A model generated the notes under the pieces. It saw nothing but the letters and a program-made list of their open reading frames with translations. It ran no database searches and was not told the DNA's origin. Positions 24,808 to 32,667 of a DNA stretch of 53,435 bases are shown in pieces. The position numbers and the translations under genes were made by a program. The stretch's first letter is position 1. The number at the start of each line of letters is the position of its first letter. The DNA comes from Candidatus Brachybacterium merdavium (GTDB lineage: Bacteria; Actinomycetota; Actinomycetes; Actinomycetales; Dermabacteraceae). The stretch covers positions 1 to 53,435 of the forward strand of contig DWZH01000024.1 in NCBI GenBank assembly GCA_019118275.1, given 5' to 3'.

Positions 24808-25791
24808 TCACCAGGCCGGGTTCGAGGGCGGCCGCTGGTCTCCCTCCGACCCTCCGGACTGCTCGGGCCAGCCCTGCTGCCCCTCCTGGCCCGGCTGCTG
24901 CGGAGCATGAGTCCAGCCCTGTTGACCACCCTGGCCCGGCTGATCGCCCTGGCCCGGCTGACCCGGCTGGGCCGGGGGAGAAGGCTGCGACCACTGGTGA
25001 TTCTGGGGCGCGGCAGGCGCGGAGGCCTGACCCCAGGGCTGACCGTAGGAGGGCTGGGGAGCCGACGCGCCGCCGGGACCTGCCTCGGCGGAACCCGCGA
25101 CGGCGGCACCGGCCGCGCCGGCCTTGTTCGTGCGGGACCGGTAGATCAGGAAACCGGCCACCGCCAGGGCCACCAGCAGGAAGAAGCCCCCGATCAGGAC
25201 GACGGCGACCACGATGATCAGCCACGGGAAACCGCCGGCCTCGGCACGGATGTCGATCCCCTGGGAGACCTCGCCGACGTCGGTGTAGGTGACGGTGTTG
25301 CCGTCGACCTCGCCGCCGGAGGACTCGATGATGCTGCCGGGGAAGGTGAAGCTCATCCGGAACTCGAAGTCCGAGACCCCGGCCACCTCCAGGTCCGACT
25401 CCGAGACAGGGGCGGCGTCGCCGCCCGACATCACCAGATGGAACTCCCCGTCCTCCTCGGTCAGCTGCATCTCGTCGCCGAAGTCGGAGCGCTCCACCAC
25501 CCCGCTGGCGCGGCACCCCCAGATGTCGTCCTCCTCGTACGGTTCGGAGGGCACCTCGCCGTACACCCCGTCGCCCGCGCTCTCACCATCGAGGTCGGCG
25601 CACAGCTCCTCGGCCGAGTCGAACTCGCCCTGGATCCAGGTGGTCTCGATCCCGATGTCGAGCTCGACCTGCATGGTGTCGACGTCCTGGATCTCGAAAT
25701 CGGCCGTGAAACGGCCGCATCCTGCGAGCAGGACGAGCAACGGCAGGGTCAGGACGGCCAGCAGCCGCCGGCGCCAAGTGGTGGTGAGCAT
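24808..25791 (-). CDS. LppM-like lipoprotein with C-terminal membrane helix
   Basis: A 327-residue protein. The signal peptide RRLLAVLTLPLLVLLAG ends in a lipobox (LAGC). The extracytoplasmic region of about 170 residues resembles the LppM/DUF3153 domain (GRFTADFEIQDVDTMQVELD, FEFRMSFTFPGSIIESSG). One strong membrane helix follows (WLIIVVAVVLIGGFFLLVALAV) and then a Gly/Gln/Pro-rich cytoplasmic tail of about 100 residues. In mycobacteria LppM affects envelope glycolipid handling and phagocytosis; its role here is unknown. The ATG at 25791 places the lipobox correctly; an ATG 30 bases upstream would not. Confidence 0.83.
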   Translation of the reverse strand: MLTTTWRRRLLAVLTLPLLVLLAGCGRFTADFEIQDVDTMQVELDIGIETTWIQGEFDSAEELCADLDGESAGDGVYGEVPSEPYEEDDIWGCRASGVVERSDFGDEMQLTEEDGEFHLVMSGGDAAPVSESDLEVAGVSDFEFRMSFTFPGSIIESSGGEVDGNTVTYTDVGEVSQGIDIRAEAGGFPWLIIVVAVVLIGGFFLLVALAVAGFLIYRSRTNKAGAAGAAVAGSAEAGPGGASAPQPSYGQPWGQASAPAAPQNHQWSQPSPPAQPGQPGQGDQPGQGGQQGWTHAPQQPGQEGQQGWPEQSGGSEGDQRPPSNPAW

Positions 25792-25871
25792 GAGGTCCCT
25801 TGTCGATGGATCGGATGGCATGTGTACGGCGCCGCGGACGGGCAGTGCTCCCGTCGTGCCGGACGCAGTGC

Positions 25872-26759
25872 TCAGCTTACGGGCGGCGCGCCGCTGCCGC
25901 CCTGGGGAGAAGTCCCCATCCGTTCCGGGGAGCTGTCCCCAGCGCCCTCGGAGCCGGGCGGCATCGGCCTGCCGAACACGGGGGCGGGCTGGGGGCGCTT
26001 GGGCAGGACCCCGTCCCCCGAGGAGGTCCGGCGCAGGCGGCGCACCACCCACGGCCCGAAGTGATGGCGCGCCCAGGCCAGATCCTGCTGGCGGGCCTCC
26101 CGCCAGGGCCGGACGCCGGGCTCGCCCGCATCGAAGGGCTCCAGCGTGTGCGGCACACCGAGGGTCTCCAGGACCTCCACGGCGATGGTCTGGTGTCCGG
26201 CGGGGGAGAAGTGCAGACGGTCCTCGGCCCACATCGACTCATGGGTCAGCGAGCGCATCGCCCACAGGTCCGCCACGGCGGTGTGATGGCGCCGGGCGAT
26301 GGCGCGGATGTTCTCGTTGTAGACCGCCACCCGGCCGCGGATCAGGTTGAACACCGGGGTGTTGCCCACGTCCGGGCCGGTCCACAGGATGATGGTGGCC
26401 CCGTTCGCCGCCAGCTGGCCCACGGCCTCGTCCATCGCCGAGGCGATCTCGTCGGGGTCCCCGCGGCGGATCACGTCGTTGCCTCCGGCGAACAGGGAGA
26501 TCAGGTCCGCGTCCAGCTCCAGGGCCGGTGCCAGCTGCTCGTCGAGGATCTGCTGGTAGAGGCGGCCGCGGATGGCGAGGTTGGCGTACTCGAATCCGGC
26601 GACGGACCGGCCCAGCTCCTCCGCGACCCGGTCGGCCCAGCCGCGATGGCCGCCGGGCACCTCCGGATCGGGATCGCCGATGCCCTCGGTGAAGGAGTCC
26701 CCGAGCGCCACGAAGCGGTGCCAGGGGTGGGGCGAAGAGGTGTCCGGCTGGTCGGTCAT
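25872..26759 (-). CDS. SGNH/GDSL-family hydrolase
   Basis: A 295-residue esterase-like enzyme with all four SGNH blocks: ALGDSFTEG (Ser), ANLAIRG (Gly), LFAGGNDVI (Asn) and DRLHFSPAGH (Asp/His). There is no signal peptide, so it is probably cytoplasmic. The C-terminal 60 residues are proline/glycine-rich. It lies ten bases after the crgA stop on the same strand and may be co-transcribed with it. Substrate unknown; members deacylate lipids, thioesters or polysaccharides. Confidence 0.9.
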   Translation of the reverse strand: MTDQPDTSSPHPWHRFVALGDSFTEGIGDPDPEVPGGHRGWADRVAEELGRSVAGFEYANLAIRGRLYQQILDEQLAPALELDADLISLFAGGNDVIRRGDPDEIASAMDEAVGQLAANGATIILWTGPDVGNTPVFNLIRGRVAVYNENIRAIARRHHTAVADLWAMRSLTHESMWAEDRLHFSPAGHQTIAVEVLETLGVPHTLEPFDAGEPGVRPWREARQQDLAWARHHFGPWVVRRLRRTSSGDGVLPKRPQPAPVFGRPMPPGSEGAGDSSPERMGTSPQGGSGAPPVS

Positions 26760-26769
26760 GGCGCCTGTC

Positions 26770-27579
26770 TCACTTCCAGAACATCAGCATCCCGCCGCCG
26801 ACCAGCATGGTCCCGAAGCCGACAGCCAGATTCCAGTCGTCGATCGGCAGCGGCAGCGTGCCGGCCGAGAGGTAGTACGTCACCAGGTATGCCAGGCCCA
26901 CGATCAGCAGGGTCAGGGCGGTGGGGACCAGCCAGCGGGGGTTCTGGGCGGGGACGGCGGCCCGGCGGCCGCTGCGAGCGGCCTCGGCGGCCGCAGTCTT
27001 CTTGGGCGAGCGGGGCCGGGCGGGGTCCTTCGCCTTCTCGGCGACCTCGTCCCGCGAGCTCTTCGCGGTCGCGGCACCGGCGCTCTTGCCGCCCGAGCTG
27101 CCCTGGGCGCTCTTGCTGTTCTGGGCGCGATGGGTGTTCTGATTGCCTGAGGCGCTCTTGCTGCCCGAGGTGCTCTTGCTGCCCGAGGTGCTCTCGGCGT
27201 TCTTGGTGTGCTTGGTGTTCTTGGCGCTCTTGCCTGCCGTGCCGCCCGTCCCGGCCTTGTCCCGGGAAGGGGCGACCGGGTCCTTCGCGGACTTCTTCGA
27301 GACCGGATCCTTGGTCCCCGCGGCGGTGCCGCTCTTCCCGCCGGATCCGCGGCCGCCGTCATCGTCCTCGGACGATGCCTGGGCATCCGCCCTGTCCGGC
27401 GCATCCGTCGCGTCGGGATCGCCGGTGGCGGCGTCTCCTTCGGGTTTCTGCGCGGAGTCCTGCCCGTCGGCCGCGGCGGCTTCGTCCGAGGTGAGCGCCT
27501 CGAGGTCCTCCGGCTCGGACGGCGTGGCGACGGGCCTCGCCTTCGCCCGGCCGGACGGCTTCCTCTTGCTCCTCGCCAT
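26770..27579 (-). CDS. crgA: Cell division protein CrgA with long N-terminal extension
   Basis: The last 75 residues are an unmistakable CrgA: NPRWLVPTALTLLIVGLAYL, a short linker (TYYLSAGTLPLPIDDWNLAV) and a second helix GFGTMLVGGGMLMFWK. CrgA is a two-helix membrane protein that helps recruit FtsI and the divisome in actinobacteria. It usually has about 85-95 residues; this one has 269. The extra 190 residues are Lys/Ser/Thr/Asp-rich and repetitive (STSGSKSTSGSKSASG), presumably disordered in the cytoplasm. The ATG at 27579 begins the basic MARSKRKPSGRAK typical of CrgA N-termini, so the insertion lies between a normal start and the membrane part. Adjacent to DUF881 and sortase genes, as in other actinobacteria. 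Confidence 0.92.
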   Translation of the reverse strand: MARSKRKPSGRAKARPVATPSEPEDLEALTSDEAAAADGQDSAQKPEGDAATGDPDATDAPDRADAQASSEDDDGGRGSGGKSGTAAGTKDPVSKKSAKDPVAPSRDKAGTGGTAGKSAKNTKHTKNAESTSGSKSTSGSKSASGNQNTHRAQNSKSAQGSSGGKSAGAATAKSSRDEVAEKAKDPARPRSPKKTAAAEAARSGRRAAVPAQNPRWLVPTALTLLIVGLAYLVTYYLSAGTLPLPIDDWNLAVGFGTMLVGGGMLMFWK

Positions 27580-27690
27580 AAGACGGTGCTCCCTCAACCA
27601 GACCCGGGATGCGACACCTGTCGCACCGGTCCGCTGTCACGGACCTTGGCCTAGGGTAATAGGCATGGGCGAAGGGCGCGAAGCGAGGGG

Positions 27691-28506
27691 ATGATGACCG
27701 GAAACACACCGTCTGACCCACCCTCCGATCCCTCGTCGGCCTCCACCGAGCCTTCGCCGGCCCCTTCCGAGCCCGTCGAGGGTGCCTCGGCTGCCGGCAC
27801 CGCTCGCAGGCTCTCCGGCCAGATCGGCCTCGGCGCGGTGATGGTGCTGTGCGGCGTGCTGCTGGCCACCACCGCCCGGATCTCCGGTGGCGAATCGATC
27901 CGCAGCGAGTCCGGTGACGTGGCCGATGTGCTGCGCGACCGCGACGGCGCCATCACCCAGCTCAGCCAGGGGGCCGCCGACAAGCGCAGCGAGATCGAGG
28001 AGTTGAGCGGGCAGAGGGCCGACACCGACACCGAGGAGCGCACCCGCACCGTCTCCGATGCCGTCGGCCTCAGCGCCGTGAGCGGGACGGCCGTGCGCGT
28101 GACCCTCACCGACGCCCCCAGCGGCGCGCTGGGCACCATGAGCGGGGTGGAGGCCGATGATCTGGTCGTCCATCAGCAGGACATGGAGGCCTACATCAAC
28201 GCGCTGTGGGCCGGCGGTGCCGAGGCGATGATGCTGCAGGACCAACGCGTGGTCAACGGCTCCTCGTTCCGGTGCGCCGGCAACACCCTGTTGCTGGAGG
28301 GGCGCGTGTACTCCCCGCCGTTCGTGATCACCGCGATCGGCGATCCCGAGGAGCTCACCGCCGCCCTGGACGCCGCCCCCGGCGTGCAGGTCTACCGCGA
28401 ATGGGTGGATCACGTGGGTCTGGGAGAGCGCACCGAGGTCCTCGACGACGTCACCGTCCCGGCCTTCGACGGCTCCCTCACCATCGACATCGCGAAGGCA
28501 GGATGA
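27691..28506 (+). CDS. DUF881 family membrane protein
   Basis: 271 residues: a disordered cytoplasmic N-terminus, one membrane helix (QIGLGAVMVLCGVLLATTAR) and an extracytoplasmic DUF881 domain with VTLTDAPSG, DLVVHQQDMEAYINALWAGGAEAM, LQDQRVV and AGNTLLLEGRVYSPPFVITAIG. The coiled-coil-like heptads around residues 75-110 (LRDRDGAITQLSQGAADKRS) fit the family. The same gene sits beside crgA and trpG/pabA in mycobacteria (Rv0012). Its function is not established. Two adjacent ATGs at 27691 and 27694 are possible starts. It ends in an ATGA overlap with the sortase gene. Confidence 0.9.
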   Translation: MMTGNTPSDPPSDPSSASTEPSPAPSEPVEGASAAGTARRLSGQIGLGAVMVLCGVLLATTARISGGESIRSESGDVADVLRDRDGAITQLSQGAADKRSEIEELSGQRADTDTEERTRTVSDAVGLSAVSGTAVRVTLTDAPSGALGTMSGVEADDLVVHQQDMEAYINALWAGGAEAMMLQDQRVVNGSSFRCAGNTLLLEGRVYSPPFVITAIGDPEELTAALDAAPGVQVYREWVDHVGLGERTEVLDDVTVPAFDGSLTIDIAKAG

Positions 28507-29459
28507 TGGCCCCCAGCCACCGCGCCGGCCGCAGGTCCGGCCTGCTGGGCGGCGCGCTCGGCGTCCTCGGCGAGCTGCTGCTGACCGCCGGCGTCCTGAT
28601 GCTCTTGTTCCTCATCTGGCAGCTGTGGTGGACCGATGTGCTGGCCGATCGCGAGCACTCCGACATCATCGCCGGCCTCGAGGACGAATGGGGCGACCTC
28701 GACGATGAGGAGATCGCTCCCCGTCAGGACGGGGACCCGCCGGTGCCGGACACCATCGGCGACACCATGGTGTGGGGCACCATGCACGTGCCCGAGTTCG
28801 ACCGCGACCGGTTCCCGCTGGCCGAGGGGGTCAGCCTCGAGGAGGTCCTCAACGTCAAGGGCGTGGGCCACTACCCCGAGACCGCTCTGCCCGGCCAGAT
28901 CGGCAACTTCTCCGTGGCCGGGCACCGCAACACCTACGGCCGAGCCTTCGAGGAGATCGCGAGCCTGGAGGAGGGGGATGCGATCGTGGTGGAGACGGCC
29001 GAGGCGTTCTACGTCTACGAGGTCACCGAGTCGCTGATCGTGATGCCCCAGGACGTCGAGGTGATCGCCCCGGCGCCCGGGCAGCCCGGCGTCGAAGCCA
29101 CCGAGCGGATGCTCACCCTGACCGCCTGCCACCCCATGTACTCGGCACGTGAGCGGTACATCGTCCACGCCGAGTTCGCCTACTGGACCGACCGGGCCGA
29201 CGGCATCCCCGACGCTCTGGCCACCGGCGCCGGCGCCGACGAGGCGGGAGCGAGTGCCGACGCGCAGGCCGGCCCGGCCGATGGGGACAGCGACACCGGC
29301 TGGATGGGTCTGCCGGGCTCGCTGTGGGGGGCCGTCGCTCTGGGGGTGCTGGTCCTGGCGGTGGTCCTGGTGCTGTCGCTACGGGTGGTCCCCGCCCTCA
29401 TCCGCTCCAGGCGGTCCCGGGCCGGCGGTGGCGCCCCGACGACGGGAGAGGAGCGCTGA
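28503..29459 (+). CDS. Class E sortase
   Basis: 318 residues with an N-terminal membrane helix (ELLLTAGVLMLLFLIWQLWW), the sortase domain and a second C-terminal helix (SLWGAVALGVLVLAVVLVLS). Catalytic residues are visible: His in NFSVAGHRNTYG, Cys in LTLTACHPMYSARERYIVHA and Arg in the same stretch. TLTAC with a following Pro is typical of sortase E, which in actinobacteria anchors proteins bearing LAXTG signals. No substrate with such a signal lies in this window. Coupled to DUF881 before it and to the small membrane gene after it. Confidence 0.93.
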   Translation: MMAPSHRAGRRSGLLGGALGVLGELLLTAGVLMLLFLIWQLWWTDVLADREHSDIIAGLEDEWGDLDDEEIAPRQDGDPPVPDTIGDTMVWGTMHVPEFDRDRFPLAEGVSLEEVLNVKGVGHYPETALPGQIGNFSVAGHRNTYGRAFEEIASLEEGDAIVVETAEAFYVYEVTESLIVMPQDVEVIAPAPGQPGVEATERMLTLTACHPMYSARERYIVHAEFAYWTDRADGIPDALATGAGADEAGASADAQAGPADGDSDTGWMGLPGSLWGAVALGVLVLAVVLVLSLRVVPALIRSRRSRAGGGAPTTGEER

Positions 29460-29656
29460 TGTACGCCTGGCTGTTCCGGCACCTGCCCGGCCCGCTGTGG
29501 ATGCGCATCGCGATCACCGTCGTGCTGCTCGCGGCGCTGATCGTGGCGCTGTTCGGGTGGGTGTTCCCCGCGATCGCGCCCTATATGCCCTTCAATGACG
29601 GTCTGGTCGGCGCCCTCGGCCCGGGAGCGCCGAACGGCCCGGTCGCACCGGCGTAG
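29459..29656 (+). CDS. Small single-helix membrane protein
   Basis: 65 residues starting with MYAWLFRHLPGPLWMRI, followed by one membrane helix (ITVVLLAALIVALFGWVFPAI) and a Gly/Pro-rich tail. Its ATG overlaps the sortase stop by one base (TGATG). Similar small proteins beginning M-Y-x-W-x-F-R-x-L-P-G-P accompany this locus in other actinobacteria. Role unknown, probably an accessory of the sortase or division locus. Confidence 0.8.
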   Translation: MYAWLFRHLPGPLWMRIAITVVLLAALIVALFGWVFPAIAPYMPFNDGLVGALGPGAPNGPVAPA

Positions 29657-29791
29657 CGCGGATCGACCGAACAGCCTGCTCGCCTCGCCGTTCGGGCTCC
29701 TGTGACGGGTGTGGGCCGCAGATTTCGCCCGCAGTCACATCGACATCGGGGCTGCCCGGGCCCTGCGGGGCTGGGCCGGGGCCGCGGCGGA

Positions 29792-30499
29792 TCAGGTGGG
29801 GGTGAGGAGCGGGGCCAGGCCTCGGGAGCGCTCGAGGGCGTCGATGCCGTCGCACAGCTGCAGGAAGTGCGCCAGCATCAGGTGCCCGCCCTCGGTGAGC
29901 ACCGATTCGGGATGGAACTGCACCCCGTGCAGCGGCAGCTCCCGGTGCGCCAGTCCCATCACCACGCCGCCCGTCGAGCGGGCGGTGACCTCCAGCTGCT
30001 CGCTCGGGATCGTCTCCGGCACCACGGTCAGCGAGTGGTACCGGGTGGCGGTCAGGGGGCTGGGAGCGCCGGCGAAGACGCTGGCTCCCGCGTGCTCGAC
30101 CACGCTGGTGCGACCGTGCATCAGCTCCGGGGCGTGCTCGACGCTCGCCCCGAAGTACTGGCCCAGTGCCTGGTGCCCCAGGCACACCCCGAGCATCGGC
30201 AGCCCGGAGTCGGCGCAGGCCCCGATCACCTCGAGGCAGCGTCCGGCCGTGGTGGGGTTGCCCGGTCCGGGGGAGACCAGCACCCCGTCGAAGCCGTCGA
30301 GATCCACGCTGCCGTCGGCACGCGAGGCGATCTCGTCGTTGCGCACCACGACCGTCTCCGCCCCCAGCTGCTGGAGGTAGCCCACGATCGTGTAGACGAA
30401 GCTGTCGTAGTTGTCGACCACCAGGACGCGGGCACCGATCCGACCGGCACTGCGCTGGTCGTCGCTGCGCTGGCCGGTGCCGGACTCAGCGGCGCTCAT
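29792..30499 (-). CDS. pabA: Aminodeoxychorismate/anthranilate synthase glutaminase subunit
   Basis: 235 residues, class I glutamine amidotransferase. VLVVDNYDSFVYTIVGYL at the start, nucleophile in GVCLGHQALGQYFG, and the HPES motif in GVQFHPESVLTEGG are intact. It releases ammonia from glutamine for a chorismate-using partner (PabB or TrpE) encoded elsewhere, serving folate or tryptophan synthesis. TrpG and PabA cannot be told apart from this chain alone. Position next to pknB is the conserved actinobacterial arrangement. ATG overlaps the pknB stop by one base, making it the last gene of the long minus-strand operon. Confidence 0.92.
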   Translation of the reverse strand: MSAAESGTGQRSDDQRSAGRIGARVLVVDNYDSFVYTIVGYLQQLGAETVVVRNDEIASRADGSVDLDGFDGVLVSPGPGNPTTAGRCLEVIGACADSGLPMLGVCLGHQALGQYFGASVEHAPELMHGRTSVVEHAGASVFAGAPSPLTATRYHSLTVVPETIPSEQLEVTARSTGGVVMGLAHRELPLHGVQFHPESVLTEGGHLMLAHFLQLCDGIDALERSRGLAPLLTPT

Positions 30500-32667
30500 C
30501 ACGGCTCCTCGTCATCGTCGGTCGGTTCCTCGTCGGTCGGCTCATCGGTGGGATCGTCCGTCGGCTCATCCGTGGGATCGTCCGTCGGCTCATCGGTGGG
30601 GTCATCGGTGGGATCGTCGGTGGGCTCGTCCGTGGGCTCGTCGGTCGGAGTCTCCGTGGGCGTCGGGGACGGCGTCTCCTCCGGGCCGGTGGAGACCACG
30701 ATGACGATCGTCGACCCGCGCTCGACCTCCTCGTTCGCCCCGGGCTCGGTGCGGATGACCTGGTCCTCCTCGACCGAGTCGGAGGCCTCGCGCTCCGTCT
30801 CGATCCCGAAGCCTTCCTCACCGAGGATGCGGCGGGCATCCTCCAGGGTGCGGCCGGTGACATTGGGAACCGTCACGGGCCCGGGCTCCACGGCGACCAC
30901 CAGGTCGACCGTCGACCCGTAGGGGGCGGTGCCGGAGTCGGCGTCCGGCGTCTGGGACAGCACGCTGCCCGGATTGGCGTCGGTATCCGGGCGCGTATCG
31001 ACGTTGACCACGAAATCACGACCCTCGAGGGTCTCGGTGGCCGCCTCCTCCTGGGTGCCGACGACATCCGGGAGCGGCACGTTGCCGGAGGCGAAGCGCA
31101 CCTCGACCTCGCTGCCGCGCGGGGCGCTGGCCCCGGGCTGCGGATCGGAGCGCGAGACGGTGTTCGCCTCCTGCGCGACGTCCTCGTCATCGCCCTCGAC
31201 CATGTCCAGGCCGACCTCCTCGAGCGCCTGCGCGGCCTCCTCGCGGGTCATGCCCTGCAGGTCGTCGGGGACGGTGACCGAGTCGGGACCGGAGGACAGG
31301 ACCACGCTGACGGTCGCACCGACCTCGACCTCCTCGCCCTCGGGCGGGTCGGTCGAGATGACGTGGTCGGCCTCGACCTCGGTCGAGTCCTCGTTGGTGA
31401 AGTCCGGCTCCAGCCCGGCCTCCTCGAGCGTGGCTCGGGCCTCGTCCTGGGAGAGGCTGACCACCCCGGGCATCTCGACCGTCTCCGGGCCGGTGTCGCG
31501 CGGGAACAGGAACCAGGCCAGCGCCGCCAGCACGCCCAGCACCGCGAGCACCACCAGGATGATCAGCCACCACGGGCGCTTGCGCTTCTGCTCCGGTTCG
31601 AGCTCACCGGGGGAGTGCGGGGACAGATCATCGGGCCCGCCCGCGCCGCTGTCGCGGGTCGCGGCGTATCCGCCGGCGGCCGCACCGCCGACGACCCCTG
31701 CGCCGGTGATGGCGGGGATCGCCTCGGTGGCGTCGTCGACGGGGCTGAGCACGGTGGTGGCCTCGGCATCGGAGCCCACGGGCACCGCGCCGTCGACCAG
31801 CTTGGGTTCGCGGCCGGTGACCACGGCGGAGATGTCCCGGGAGAAGGCGACGGCACTGGGGTAGCGCCGGTCGCGGTCCTTGGCCAGGCCCGTGAGGATC
31901 ACCGCGTCCATCGCAGGGGTGATCGCCGGGTTGTACGCGGAGGGGGCCAGGGGCTCCTCGCGCACGTGCTGGTAGGCGATCGAGACCGGGGTGTCACCGG
32001 TGAACGGCGGCCGCCCCGTCAGAAGCTCGTACATCACGCAGGCGGCGGAGTAGATGTCCGAGCGGGCATCGACCAGCTGACCGCGTGCCTGCTCGGGGGA
32101 GAGGTACTGGGCGGTGCCCATCACGGCCTGGGTGGCGGTCATGGCGCTGGCGGCGTCCGCGATCGCCCGGGCGATGCCGAAGTCCATCACCTTCACGTGG
32201 CCGGCGTCGTTGATCATCACGTTGCCGGGCTTGATGTCGCGGTGGACGATCCCGGCGCGATGGGAGTACTCGAGCGCGCTCAGCAGCGCTCCCATGATCT
32301 CGCCGGCCTGCCCGGCGTCCATCGGGTCCTCGGGGTCGATGAACTCGTGCAGCGTGTCGCCGCGCACGTACTCCATCACGATGTAGGGGATGGTCACATC
32401 CGCCCCGGTGATGGTGGTCTGGTGCTCCTCGCCGGTGTCGTAGACCGCGACGATCGAGGGATGGTTCAGGGCGGCGGCGCTCTGCGCCTCGCGCCGGAAC
32501 CGTTCCTGGAAGTCCGAGTCCCGGGCCAGATCGGAGCGCAGCACCTTCACGGCGACCGTCCGGTGCAGGCGGACGTCCTCCGCCAGGAACACCTCGGCCA
32601 TGCCGCCCTGCCCGAGCACTCTTCCCAGGGTGTAGCGGCCCCCCAGCACCACGTTCTCTTCGCTCAC
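30499..32667 (-). CDS. pknB: PASTA-domain Ser/Thr protein kinase PknB
   Basis: 722 residues. The kinase domain (about 10-275) has GQGGMAEVF, the catalytic HRDIKPGNV and DFGIARA, and the activation-loop MGTAQYLSPEQA. One membrane helix (PWWLIILVVLAVLGVLAALAWF) leads to four PASTA repeats outside the cell (beginning EMPGVVSLS, VPDDLQGMT, LPDVVGTQE, VPNVTGRTL). PASTA domains sense muropeptides or lipid II, and the kinase coordinates cell-wall synthesis and division. The protein ends in a (PTDEPTDDP)n tail of about 50 residues, longer than usual. GTG start, overlapping the pknA stop by four bases. Confidence 0.96.
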   Translation of the reverse strand: MSEENVVLGGRYTLGRVLGQGGMAEVFLAEDVRLHRTVAVKVLRSDLARDSDFQERFRREAQSAAALNHPSIVAVYDTGEEHQTTITGADVTIPYIVMEYVRGDTLHEFIDPEDPMDAGQAGEIMGALLSALEYSHRAGIVHRDIKPGNVMINDAGHVKVMDFGIARAIADAASAMTATQAVMGTAQYLSPEQARGQLVDARSDIYSAACVMYELLTGRPPFTGDTPVSIAYQHVREEPLAPSAYNPAITPAMDAVILTGLAKDRDRRYPSAVAFSRDISAVVTGREPKLVDGAVPVGSDAEATTVLSPVDDATEAIPAITGAGVVGGAAAGGYAATRDSGAGGPDDLSPHSPGELEPEQKRKRPWWLIILVVLAVLGVLAALAWFLFPRDTGPETVEMPGVVSLSQDEARATLEEAGLEPDFTNEDSTEVEADHVISTDPPEGEEVEVGATVSVVLSSGPDSVTVPDDLQGMTREEAAQALEEVGLDMVEGDDEDVAQEANTVSRSDPQPGASAPRGSEVEVRFASGNVPLPDVVGTQEEAATETLEGRDFVVNVDTRPDTDANPGSVLSQTPDADSGTAPYGSTVDLVVAVEPGPVTVPNVTGRTLEDARRILGEEGFGIETEREASDSVEEDQVIRTEPGANEEVERGSTIVIVVSTGPEETPSPTPTETPTDEPTDEPTDDPTDDPTDEPTDDPTDEPTDDPTDEPTDEEPTDDDEEP

